DNA of 64,000 nucleotides. It comes from Maniola hyperantus (lineage: Eukaryota > Arthropoda > Insecta > Lepidoptera > Nymphalidae). Below the pieces are notes generated by a model. The model did not search any database and was not told where the DNA came from. It saw only the letters and a list, made by a program, of their open reading frames with translations. Every line of letters begins with the position of its first letter. The stretch's first letter is position 1. Shown here piece after piece: positions 34,584-47,200 of this stretch. Both the position numbers and the translations under genes were made by a program. The stretch covers positions 9,807,196-9,871,195 of the forward strand of contig NC_048547.1 of NCBI RefSeq assembly GCF_902806685.2. The letters run 5' to 3'.

Positions 34584-34690
34584 GCGTCAGACGCGTTCGC
34601 AGCGGGTGGTACGGCTAATAGTATGCAGCATAGTTATATTGCCGCCCGCCTACCGGCGCATGCCCGCCCGCCGCAACTTCTTATATCCAT
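34584..34690 (-). promoter_or_regulatory. Candidate promoter and leader exon of RYa-R copy B
   Basis: A GC-rich island (GCGGCGGGCGGGCATGCGCC on the minus strand) in AT-rich DNA. On the minus strand it has ATATAAG at its upstream edge (34686-34680) and ends in GACGC/GTAAGT, a good donor. It lies between the ALDH stop and the receptor's first coding exon, which needs an upstream non-coding exon because its ATG follows an acceptor. The link is inferred; the intron would be about 7 kb. Confidence 0.3.
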
Positions 34691-35091
34691 CTTAATACCA
34701 TATAGCTCTTATTAGGTAAAGGTTTGCTTACGAGTATATTTATGACTTTAAAAAGCTCGAATGTAATAATATATTATCTACTATTATTAGAGTCGTGTGG
34801 TGGTTGTATCAACTAGGCACGATCAAGAATGATAAAGGACTTTAGAACGCGCGATGACTTTTCTTTATTTCCACAACGTAGTATTGTGGTCGAATATCAA
34901 AAGAGCCATGACACGAATTTCGTTATGATAATTTGAGCTCAAAGATCTTCAACTTCAAAGAGGTCTTTTTACCCAACGTTAATGAATACGTGAGACATAG
35001 AACTGCCTCACCACATGTCACATCAAGAAAACACCGCGCAATTATTGAAAATTCAAGGGACCTCTCTCTCAACTCTTAATAAACCGTCGTT

Positions 35092-35097
35092 TTTATT
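35092..35097 (-). terminator. Candidate poly(A) signal of ALDH
   Basis: AATAAA on the minus strand about 95 bases after the stop codon. Confidence 0.5.
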
Positions 35098-35192
35098 TAA
35101 GGAAATTTCATGAGGAACCTCTTACTCGTATTTTATAAGAGAAAAACACAAATATAACAGCAAATATTATATTTTCAACAGCTTAAGTACAT

Positions 35193-35262
35193 TTATACTT
35201 TCTTCGGTAAAGAAATAGTAACAGTTTTTACTTCTAAATAAGAATTTACCGCATCCAGGCCA
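35193..35262 (-). CDS. ALDH exon 11 (C terminus)
   Basis: 70 nt, acceptor TTTTTTGTTGCAG, TAA stop. GLDAVNSYLEVKTVTISLPK then KV. The EVKTVT motif marks the end of ALDH1/2 proteins. Confidence 0.92.
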
Positions 35263-38200
35263 CTGCAACAAAAAATAATTATTTAAATATCTACTTATTT
35301 AAATATATTACACGCCATACGAAGCAATTCGTACGGGACTTGATCGTAATTTCATTTAATTTATAGAGCTGACGAACGAAACTATATGTATTCTGATCAG
35401 AACAGATACTCTTCTTCTCTTTAATCTGGACGTTTTTGGCCCACTGAATACCAATTTAAATTCATTTCCAAGCAAAATTATCAAAAACGGTGCTAAAATT
35501 GAGTCCAAAGTATGCAACGAACGCTACAGTTACTGTTTTAATCGAAATCACGAACTTTGAACTTCATTGAAAGTTTCAACAGCTTTCAGTGAGTTCTTAC
35601 TCTTCCTGTAAAATTTATTTCGTGCAATTATACCGTTTTGTTTACCAGCTCCTCATTTTAACACCTGGCGCAGTGGTGAGCGCTGTGGTCTTATAAGTGG
35701 TAGGTCTCGGGTTTGACTCTAGGCAGGGACAGTAAATTTGGGAATTTTCGGATTTCTAAAATGTCTCTCGTCTGGTCAGTGGGAGGCTTCAACTGTGAGC
35801 TACAGAGCCTAGATCTACTAGCGGTAGACACGTGCTATCTAATATATGAATTCTAATATAGATGCCGTTTAGAGAGAAACCAAATAGGGTTTAATTAAAA
35901 TACCATATTCCTTTCGAGTTTACCTTGATATTATTTAGATCACAATACTGCCCTTTAATTTGAAATTTCAAACTTTAGAATTTTAAAAGGTCACTTACTT
36001 TTCCCTGCCAATTCCAGATTCTTTGAAACCACCGAAAGGAAGTTGTGGTCCATGGTGCAGATACGTGTTTACCCTAAAGATAAAATTTTTATAAGTTTTT
36101 ATATTTAAATTGATGCTTTACGTTGTGGAGATAGAAGTCAATATGCTATGTAATATTTTAGAATTTCGCTTCGATTCCCTGTCAATATAATTGAGCCTTA
36201 CAGACGAACTCTAAAACGACTGTATCACATTAACTATGACTAGGTACCCAGTCTACCCACGTTGCGTTTATATTTTCTTTGCTTACTGCTCAATAACCAG
36301 CGTGGTAGACTATGGCCAAAACCCTTCTCACTCTGAGAGGAGACCCGTGCTCTGTAGTGAGCCGGCAATGAGTTGATCATCATGATGATGATGACTGCTC
36401 AATACCTACAATCATAAGATTCGTACCAAATGTTTCCGGCTTCCACATGTCTGCTGAACTGAAGTGCACTTTCGATAGAGGATGTGAAGATACCCGCTGC
36501 GAGACCATAGTTTGTAGCATTGGCGCGGTCGATCGCTTCTTCCAAGGTATCAAATTTCAATATACTTTGAACAGGTCCAAAAATCTATAAATATAATAAA
36601 TTGGCACAATAAATTTTATAAAATAGTTGTATTTCATAGTCTAAGAAATACTTAATATCTTGATTTTGAAAGACCTATTTGCTACTCAATAAGTATAGTA
36701 AGTATTTTTTTCGTATCCACCGCCATTTGTATATAACGGGAGCCATTTTGTTTTATAAAAACATAAAATAGCCTATAACCCTTACACATCTCACTAATTA
36801 AAATCTATCCAGCCATTGGGATATGCTAGTATATTATAGTGTGCTATAAAGGTATTTGATCTGGTTCCCCCCTCGCCATTCTACTACCGGACCGCGTGGC
36901 ATCTTAAAATATGTACCTATGCACCCCTACATAGTCGAAATTTCACGGACTCGTACGAAGCGAATCGCTTCCTCGTCCACTGCTACAATATGGAATGCTC
37001 TCCTCGGTTTTCCCCGCCAGCTACAATATTGGGACTTTTAAAAGAAGAGTGAATATTATATATTATAATATATATATATAAGGCATTTTCTAGAGGCACG
37101 CTCCACCTTAAACTAGTCAAACGCATACCTATATATAGTTAAAAAAACGATTAAAATCAAAATAAATTAATTTGATTTAATGGATTTGAAAAAAAAAACG
37201 TTTACCTCTTCCTTGGCAATAGTCATGTCATCCTTAACGTCAGCGAACACGGCTGGTTCAATGTAGAACCCTGTTGTACCGACTCGCCTACCCCCCGTAA
37301 GTAGTTTTGCACCCTCAGATTTTCCTTTCTCTATGTATCCCAAAACTTTATTCATCATAGTCTCATCTATCTGTAACAATAAATTGTACTATTAAATAAT
37401 TAGTACAATTTTATCCATAAAATTAGGATATCTTAGGTAGGTATTAGTATATTCTCTTATGACTTTCCGCTTCTGAGTCGATATCGATGGGCTTTTCAAC
37501 AACATCTCTATCTTCTCTACATAGTCTCTACATAGTATCAAATGGCTTCATCATTAAAGCTCAAATGGCTCCCTATTCGCCGTCGCCGGGATTTGCATGT
37601 ACTTTCTCTTCTGTACTGTGTGCTATATCACTTAAAAACTCCCCCTTACCTCAAGGAGAAGTTTAGTTTTCTTGGAGTGCAAACCGACATAAGATCCTGC
37701 CGAACCTTAATGTTAGAAACGCCGAGTCATAAAACGAAATTCTATGGCAACTCATTCACTGTGCGAGCTGTTGAACTTTGGAATGCACTACCATTGACCA
37801 TACGGAAATCAAAGTCACTAGACTCCTTTAAAACTGCAGTGAAGAATCATTATCTTACAAACTGAAGACGACAATCATATTTGTTTCTCTTTAAGTACGA
37901 TTATGGAGTATATATTAGTCTATTTTATTAGTATATTGGTATTATACATATTATTTAATACATGTATTAGTGGTTTATGTATTAGTATGTATCAGTTATT
38001 TGAATGTATGTTTATTAGTATATTACACACCACCTGCAATCTAATTTTCCTTATACTTTCCAATCTTCAAGGTTGCCTGGTAGAGATCGCTAATTAGCGA
38101 TAAGGCCGCCTTTTGTATCTTCCTTCTGTCTGTGTTTCTTATTCTTTAATGTAGTCCTTCTTGTGGTTGTGCAAATAAAGTGTATTTATTATTTATTATT

Positions 38201-41200
38201 ATTTATTATAGTATGAAATAAAGTCGCTTCCCGCGTCTGTATGTATGTATTTATGTATGAATGCGTAGATCTTTTAAACTACGCAACGGATTTTAATGCG
38301 GTTTTCACCAATAGATAGAGTGGTTCAAGAGGAAGGTTTATAGGTATAGTTTAATTCTTAAAAAATTAGAGATTAGGGAAATTAAAATAATATGAATTAG
38401 GTCGGAAAAAAACCTCTCATTTGAGAGTTTCCGAGGTGTGCGCTGCCTAAATGGTCAAAGTTACACGAAAACAATATATGTTGAAATTGTTTCTCTTAAA
38501 AAATTTGACAAAAAAGTCCGCGATAGCATATATGCATCTTTGAAGGTTGGCTCACAATACTCGATTTTATGATTTTCAAACGTGATCTGAAACAAAGCCT
38601 TACTTTCGAGGGTGTTTTTACTGACATACTATTAATTTGCTGTTGTTGCTGTTTGACCTTGGTAAAACTTGACAAACAGGATAACTTGTATTCTGGAGAC
38701 GGGTATAAGATATTTTTGGTACCAGGAAAACGATGGATTCCTAAGAGAATTATGTACAGGAACAAAGTTGTGAACAAAAAACAGACAAAGTGATACCATA
38801 GTAAGTATATGTAATGGTACTAACGAATTATGTAATTATTTAGTTTGCTGTAATAGGTATTTTAGTGAGTTGCTACAATGTATTTATAATAGTACTAAAT
38901 GATTCCCGTGACTTCGTCCGCGTGGGTTTAGATTTTTAAACCCGTGGGAACTGTTTGATTCTCCAGGATAAGTAGTAAGCTATTTTTGTAGGTAGGTACG
39001 TACTAAATTTCGTCAAAATCGGTTGAACGGATGGGATCGGTTGAAAGGCTAGCAGACGGCAGACAGACACACTTTCGAATTTATAATTAGTATGGATATA
39101 TCTAATAATTAAACCAAATAATAATAGACTTAAGTTTTTTATAATAGACCTTGGATAAGTTTGAGTAATATTATAATTACCTACTTAAACAACTTATCTT
39201 TTTCAGATAACAAGTAAATAACAAAAACAGAATGATAAGGTTCAATTGTATGATATCGTAATATTAGCGCGCTGTGGTCTTATAAATGGTGTCCTGGGTT
39301 CGATTTCCTGCTGAATTAATCGGAAATTTATAGCTACGAGTAGATACATTATAATCACCTGTGGGCCATTCTGAGTAGTTTCAAGAATAGGGTTCCCTAA
39401 TTTCCAAGATTTGGCGATTTCTACAGCCTTCTGTACGAATTTGTCATAAATTCCTGCCTGTACGAACAAGCGGGAGGCGGCTATGCACACCTGGCCTTGA
39501 TGCAGAAACACCGCCTGCGCAGCATACGGCACAGCCTTATTCACTGCAAATATTTAAGGATAAAACATATTATCAACTCAAGTCATTCCTACAAAAATGC
39601 CCTAAGGCTAAGACCAGCCAAATCACAATAGCCAGGTCACTTTTTACGTTCACGTACTTTTTGCTCGCTTCGCAGCGAAGTCACAATCAACAGCTTTATT
39701 ATTTTTGACCGCGAATTCAGATTTCGCGTTAAAACTTTTGCTTCTTTTTAACCGACTTCTAAAAAGTAGGTTCTCTATTCAGCCGTTTTTTTTGGATTAT
39801 ATACTTAAAATGATTTGGTTTAGGTTTAGAGACTAAGCCATTTTAAAAATAGACCTCTGGACAAAATATATTTTAAAATTTATAGCTTATGTTTTGAGAG
39901 CCTTTCAAATCGATTTTTGAAGTAGAATTGAGAATAGTTTATTCAACGGTACCTCACAAGTCTGAGTGTACCTCGATTCTAATCTAATTTTCGGATTAAA
40001 GCCATAGATTTTGGTACTACCTAAGTACTACGGTACGTATTATAGGGTCTATCTATCAAAGAAGTCTAAATAATTTTAGCGTTTAAACTACCGTGAGTGA
40101 TTTCCATTATAAATAATTACTGAGTACAGCCGGGATATATATTATTTATAAAGTCTAAGTAATGTTTATTATTTCAGAAATTCTAAAAACTGACCGATAG
40201 ATATAGCTCTAAATACGACAAAGTGCAAAACAGAAAACTACTTAGCCATGTAGACAGATTTCTCTAACCTACGATTTCGTTTCGCACAACTACAGAACAA
40301 AAGATTAAACATCGAAAAGAAACCAACCCCTGAAATAATATGTAAAATACACTTACAGTCTGCATCATCCATGATAACGAGCGGGCTCTTGCCGCCCAGC
40401 TCGAGCACGACCCGCTTCAGATTGTTTGTTCCGGCTGCTTGCTGTATTAATTTGCCGACCTGCAAGCAACAAAAACAAACATTTATCTTGAAAAATGAAT
40501 TCATGAATGATACATTTAATTCGACATAAGTACATATTATTTTTGAAGCGAAGTTTTTTAACAGATGTTTGGGATATAACTCACAAAAGCAAGGAAATGT
40601 AATAGGCACATCATTTTATAAATACAGTTGTTCGCTTCTATCGTGTCATGGTGTCCCACGACACGATTTTTTTTATTCTTTAGAAAACGGTATTTGCTAT
40701 CTGAAATCATTAATGTGTTTGCTATTTTTCAGTTTTAAAATGAATGTAGCTATAGGTGATTATAAGGTACTGCGGTTATAAGCTCTACCCTGAAATACGT
40801 TTCAGATTGGGTATGACAGGTCGAGATGGCAATCGGGGTATGAGGCGGGAGGGACGCCCCGCACACCCACACATCACCCGCGCTATCCTGCACCAGGTTA
40901 GCACGGGGGCTGTGCGGGTGTGCAGGGCGGTGGAATGCCATCTCGACCTGTGGCTGGCAACACTAACAAAACTAACTAATCTATAAGTTAATGTCAGTCA
41001 GTTGACACAAATTGTCAATTCACTCTCTTGCATTTTAACCGCTGCGTCGTCACCACGTATCTCTCTCGCTTTTCTGGAATGAAATAGTGTGCCACATTAA
41101 TCCTCGAGTTTTTTCTCCTTCACCACGAAGCACCTGAAACAATCAACCAGTGCCTAAACACCACAACACGGACTATAAGTACCTCTAAAGATCCAGTGAA

Positions 41201-44200
41201 AGAAATCAAAGCGACGTCAGGGTGGTGAGTAAGCGTAGCGCCTGCTGTCTCCCCGAACCCTGGCACGACATTGACGACGCCTGGTGGCACGCCGGCTTCT
41301 GCCAGCAGCGCTGCCAGCACCAGCGCGGTCAGCGGCGTCTGCTCCGCCGGCTTCACGACCACCGTGCAACCTTGGAACACACGTTTAGCTCAGCGCATTT
41401 GTTGATAGCTCAGCGCAGTCTAAATGACAATTAACATTTTTTTTAAAGAATATTAGTCATGTTAAATGTATAATATTGCCCTTTCCTCTCCAACTAAGCG
41501 TTAAGCTTGTGCTAGGAGTAGGCACGACAATAGTGCAACGGGCGGGGTTTGAACCGTCGACCTTTCGGTTTTCAGTCCACTCCTTTACCGGTTGAGCTAT
41601 TGAGGCTTTTGAATGAAAGGAACTAGGTAGTAGGTCCATGCTACAACAACTAGGAACTAGGAACGAGATTGCAATCGGGGTGGAGACAACCCGCACACCC
41701 GCACAGCCCGCGCGCTAACCCAGTGCGGGATAGCGCGGGTGATCCCCGGTGATCCTAACTTTTCGGAATTATGTGCGTTTTATGTAATTAAAATATCACT
41801 TGCTTTAAGGAAAACATCGTGCGGAAACCTGCATGCCTGAGAGTTCTATATAATGTTCGCTAAGGTGTGTGAAGTCTGCCAAGGCCGCACTTGGCCAGCG
41901 TGGTAGACTATGGTCAAAACCCTTTTCACTCTGAGAGGAGACCCGTGCTCTGTAGTGAGCCGGCGATGGGTTGATCATGATGATGATGAACTGTAATAGA
42001 CTCACCTGTTGCTAACGCAGTTGTAACCTTACTGATGAACATAAGAATAGGCGCGTTCCAGGGCAAAATGAGACCGCATACTCCTACTGGTTGTTTCAAC
42101 GTGTAGGAAAAGACGTCACCATCTAATTAAATAAAATGATAACAACAATTATATCTCGGAGTTATGATACAGTAGGTTTACATAAACAAGACTCAACAAT
42201 CACCGATATGATCAACTGATAAAATAAATCGGCTGAACCTCACACTTGTTATAATCGGTGTAAGTTAGAATAATAGTTTCGAACCCGTTCGAGGTCCTTG
42301 ACGACTCAAGCGGCTAACAACGATTAAAAAAACAAGTTACAGCCGGATATTATTACTACCCCTATTATAAATTACTACCTCTATTATAAATCCGAAAGTG
42401 TGTTTGTTTGTTGGTTTGTCCTTCAATCACGTCGCAACGAAGCAACGGATCGACGTGATTTTTTGCATGGGTAGGTATAAGTTATAGTTTTATTGATCGT
42501 GACATACGCTACTTTATATCCGGGAAAATCAAAAAGTTCCTACGGAATTTTTAAAAACCTAAATCCACGCGACCGAAGTCGCGGGCATCAGCTAGTTAAA
42601 TATATTCGTAATTGCTACTCATAGTAGCAATTATGAATATTTGGAAATATTAGACGTAGATACCTATGTAAGTAAGTATTATGGGACGTCTTTTTTTATT
42701 TAGATACAAGTTAGCCCTTGACTGCAATCTCACCTGGTGGCAAGTGATGATGAATTCTAAGATGGAAGCGAGCTAAGCTAAAGGTGTATGGCAGTTTTTA
42801 TTAAACTCATACCCCTTTGGTTTCTACACGCCATCGTACCCATATGTAAAAAGTACTCTGTGATCGTACCGGAACGCTTTATCGCTTGACTGCACGGCTT
42901 GACGGAAGGGCGGTAACTAGCCACAGCCGTAGCCTCCCACCAGACCAGACGTAAGTAACTACCAAGTCGCGTGGCCCAATATCTACTGGAAGAAGTTCAG
43001 AGTGCAGAGTTTTGGGGTTTTCTTCTTCTTTTTCGAGACGTCTGTGTTTTTGAGTAACATAGCACAATTATAATTATAGTACTAGCTTATGCCCACGACT
43101 TCGTCCGCCTGGATTACACAAATTTTAAAACCCCCTTTTTTAACCCCCTATTTTTACTTTTAAAGGGGTAAAATTTTCAAAAATCCTTTCTTAGCAGATG
43201 TTTACGTCATAATAGCTTATCTGCATGCCAAATTTCAGTCCGATCCGTCCAGTAGTTTAAGCTGTACGTTGATAGATCAGTCAGTCAGTCAGTCACCTTT
43301 TCCTTTTATATATTTGAGTAGATAGATTCTAGTTTTACTTACCACAAGGTATAGTACTGCCTTGTATTTTATCCGCCAAACTTGCATTGTATCGTATGTG
43401 GTAAGCGGCTGCTCCAATGAATCCCCGACTCATCGTCAACACCATGCCATTATTGTAAGTCTCAAGTTCGGCCAAGTAATCTGCATCTCTGTCTACGAGA
43501 TCCGCAAACTTGTTGAGGAGCTTGCCTCGCTGCGAAGCGTCCATCAGTCGCCATTCCGAATTGCGATGGAAGGCACGCTTAGCGGACTGAACGGCGGCAT
43601 TAATATCCTCCTGTAAATTCGTTAAATGATTTTTTTATTGAAATTTATAGAATAGAATATATATTTTTCATGTATAGCCCAACTTATGCTGCTCATAACA
43701 ACTGAAGATATAATAACGAGTAGGTACCTACTGGGCCTGAATTGAATGTCAAGTCGATTGCATACGACATTTTCAGCATCAATAAATATTGCGGTTTTTT
43801 TTTCAAATTTTAAGTTGTTGCAATAGTAAATCTGAAAATTCTTTCGTTGACAAGTAAACCTTTGACTGCGATTTCACCTTAGGCAGAGTTAGGTAAGGGA
43901 CGTTGCACAGTCAGAAAGAAGCGGGCTGACTTAACTTGGAAGGGGTCATGGTATATGTAGGTAGTTTAATTAAATCAGATCTAATCGTTTTCTATCGGGC
44001 ATCATACCGTGACAAGTACTCAAGTTTCTAGACCCAGCGGATAAAGCTGTAGGTACGTTAATATGTTAGTAAGTCAGTTTACCTTTCATATGTACACATT
44101 AATAATTTTTTTGACCCGGGAAGCGTTGGGGAAGCTTCGAGAGGTCTTCTTGTCCAAAAGTCCTCAGTGCTTTAAGGCTAAAGTCTTCTGATAACAGTTC

Positions 44201-47200
44201 GTGTTGCCAGTGATGATATTTGAATCCGAGACATGGTTGCTAACTATGGGCCTCATAAGGAAGCTCAGAGTGATTCAAATCAGAAATCAGGAGATCCGTA
44301 GGAGATCCAGAGTAACTGGCATAGCTAAACGAGCTGCAAAGCTGAAACGGCAATGGGCAGGGTAGGTACATAGTTTGGAAAACCGATAGTCATTGGTTTT
44401 CCAAGATGCTAGAATGGCGACCTCGCACAGGAAAACGCAGCATTGCCCCCACTAGGTAGATAGACAGACGACCTCAAACGTGTCGCAGGGAGCCGTTGGA
44501 TTCAGGCGGCGCGCGCAAAACCGTAGTGTGTGAAAGCAGAAAGTCCCAACAAGAGGACTTTGTGGAATGTGGACGTGTGTGTCCACGTGGACTTCTAGCG
44601 GTTGGTAATGATGATAAGATTTTTTTAAATAAAATACTTTTACTTAACTTATCTCCTTCAGCCACTGTCGCAATAGTAGCACCGTCATGAGGATTAAACG
44701 TTTCAAATGTCTTCCCATTCACGGCGTCGACCCATTGGTTGTCGATAAAGATCTGAATGAAAGAGAAAACAATTTTTAGCCCCGAACATTTATAAGCAGA
44801 AAGACAGAGATGTCAACCGGTTGTTTGGAATCTAATAAAATCATCGACATAGGAATACACCTAGTAGTACTTCCAACTTCTTTGAATAAAATCTACAAAC
44901 TCTGACGTCATCCGTCGCCAGTGTGCAAATAGCAAAGAACTTGCATGTACTACTACGTAGTAGCAAATAGCCAAAAACACGTCATATAATAATAATAATA
45001 ATATATTACCTACTAGATGATGCCCGCTATTTCGTTCGCGTGAATTCAGTTTTTTAAAAATCTAGGAACTCTTTGATGTTTCAGGATAAAAAAGTTGCCT
45101 ATGCCCGTTTCCAGGATGCAAACTATATCTGTATAAATTAATAGGTGATGGATGGATACACATCCACATGGAATTAGGTTTTTAAGATTCCGAAGATAAG
45201 AACTCTGATTTTCCGGGACAAAATGTCATTCCCTGGGAAGCAAGCCATCTCTGTACTGTACCTTCGTCAAAAACGTTAAACAACTGATGGGCCGTCCAGT
45301 AGTGAAGTCTATCAGTTAACGATTATGATGATGATTATGTTTATTGCCTTTATTGTTCTGGTATTCCTATTGTTTCCTGAAACTTAACTTGACTAGGTTA
45401 CGTTAGTAGGTACTATTATATTATTCTGTGACTAGGTACTTATGCAAATAATAGTATGTCCCAAAAATATTAAAATGCTTCCAGTTTATTTTATTATAAT
45501 GCCCGCGACTTGGCCTGCGTGGATTTAGGTCTTTAAAATCCCATGGGAACTCATCATTAACTTTCCGGGATAAAAAGCAGCTTTCCCTTCCCTTCCTTAT
45601 AAATGCGAAAGTGTGTCTGTCTGTCTATCAGCTAGCTTTTCACGGCCAAATAGTTTAACCGATTTTGAAGAAATTTGGTACAGAGTCAGCTTACATCCCG
45701 GGAAGGACATAGTACTTTTATCCCGGAAAATTAAAGAGTTCCCATGGAGTTTTAAAAACCTAAATCCACGCAGATGAAGTCGCGGGCATCATCTAGTTAA
45801 TAAATATATGACAATTACACGCAGAAAATTAACGATGACGGATGATGTAGGTAGGTAAATAATACCAATTTTTTTTTGTTAAAACATAGACTCATGATGA
45901 TATGCAGAATAGTATATCTTCTCATTGAGTCAGTGTAAACAACATTATTTTCAAGGTCTTGTTCTGCTTTCCGTCATCAAATAAGGACATTGTAAGTTTG
46001 TAGATGTACCTAATACAGTATATGTATATAGTACGCGATAGGTCAAACTCAAACTCAAATTATTTATTCAGAATAGGTAAAATTTTACGCTTCCTGATTG
46101 ACAAATTTTTATTTGTAAGATGATATAGCGGTGATAATTAATACGATCGAGATGGCAATCTGGGATGGAATGTCCCGCACACCCGCACAGCCCCCATGCT
46201 AACCCGGTGCGGGCGAACACGGGTGACGTGCGGGTGTGCGGGGTGTCCTCCCGTCTTACCCTAATTGTTATCTCAACCTGTCGCGTAGGTACTAGGTATT
46301 TTTGTGTTGCTGCGATCGCTTTTATCACAGTTTTACGATATCTTTGGAGTCGCTTAGATCTTTATCACTCTCAGGTATCTATTTACACATAAAACGATCC
46401 AAATTATACTTCTATACTAATATTATAAAGATGTAAAGTTTGTAAGTTTGTTTGTATGAGCTATATTTTATTTTTAAATGTTGTAATAAGCTATCCGCGA
46501 AGCCGGGGCGGTTCGCTAGTAATAAAAATAACGTCAAAAATTTACTCGGAGGCCAAATTGTACAAACTCTGAACTAAACCCAACATTAAAATTAAGCCTT
46601 TAAAGTAGGTATAGGGCAAGGATGCCGAGTATGAGATGTTCGCCAAATATGAGATTAAGGTCTTGGCGTAACTAATCGCCGCAGCGCAGATAGGTAATTA
46701 TTTATTTTGAAATAGGACGTTTCATATAGGTTTGGCTACTGAAAAAATTGCAAACGAGTTTTATTCAGGCATTGTGTAGACCGTAGGTAGGTACTCTATT
46801 TATGTTATAAATTCGTCGTGATAGTAGGAAGGTAAAATTGTTATTATAGGTAGTCACGTCGTAACTTATAGATTAACTAGCGACCCGCCCCGGCTTCGCA
46901 TGGTTGCAATGTAGATACTAATGTGGTGTCAGTGAGGAGTGATTAGGTAATAGTCCATACTTCCATACTAATATTGTACATGCAACCACCGCCTCCTTCT
47001 TCTTGTTTTTTTGCGCGTTAATTTTAATTTTACAATTTCATATTATTTTAATTTTGTGATATCACCTAAGATTAAATTACTCATTCTATTCTAAATTAAA
47101 TGATGTAAAGGGCAATTTTTGTCTAAACTGAATACTTCAGATGATCAACTATTATATTATACTTATCGGTAAAAACACCTTCGAAAGGAAGGCACACACA

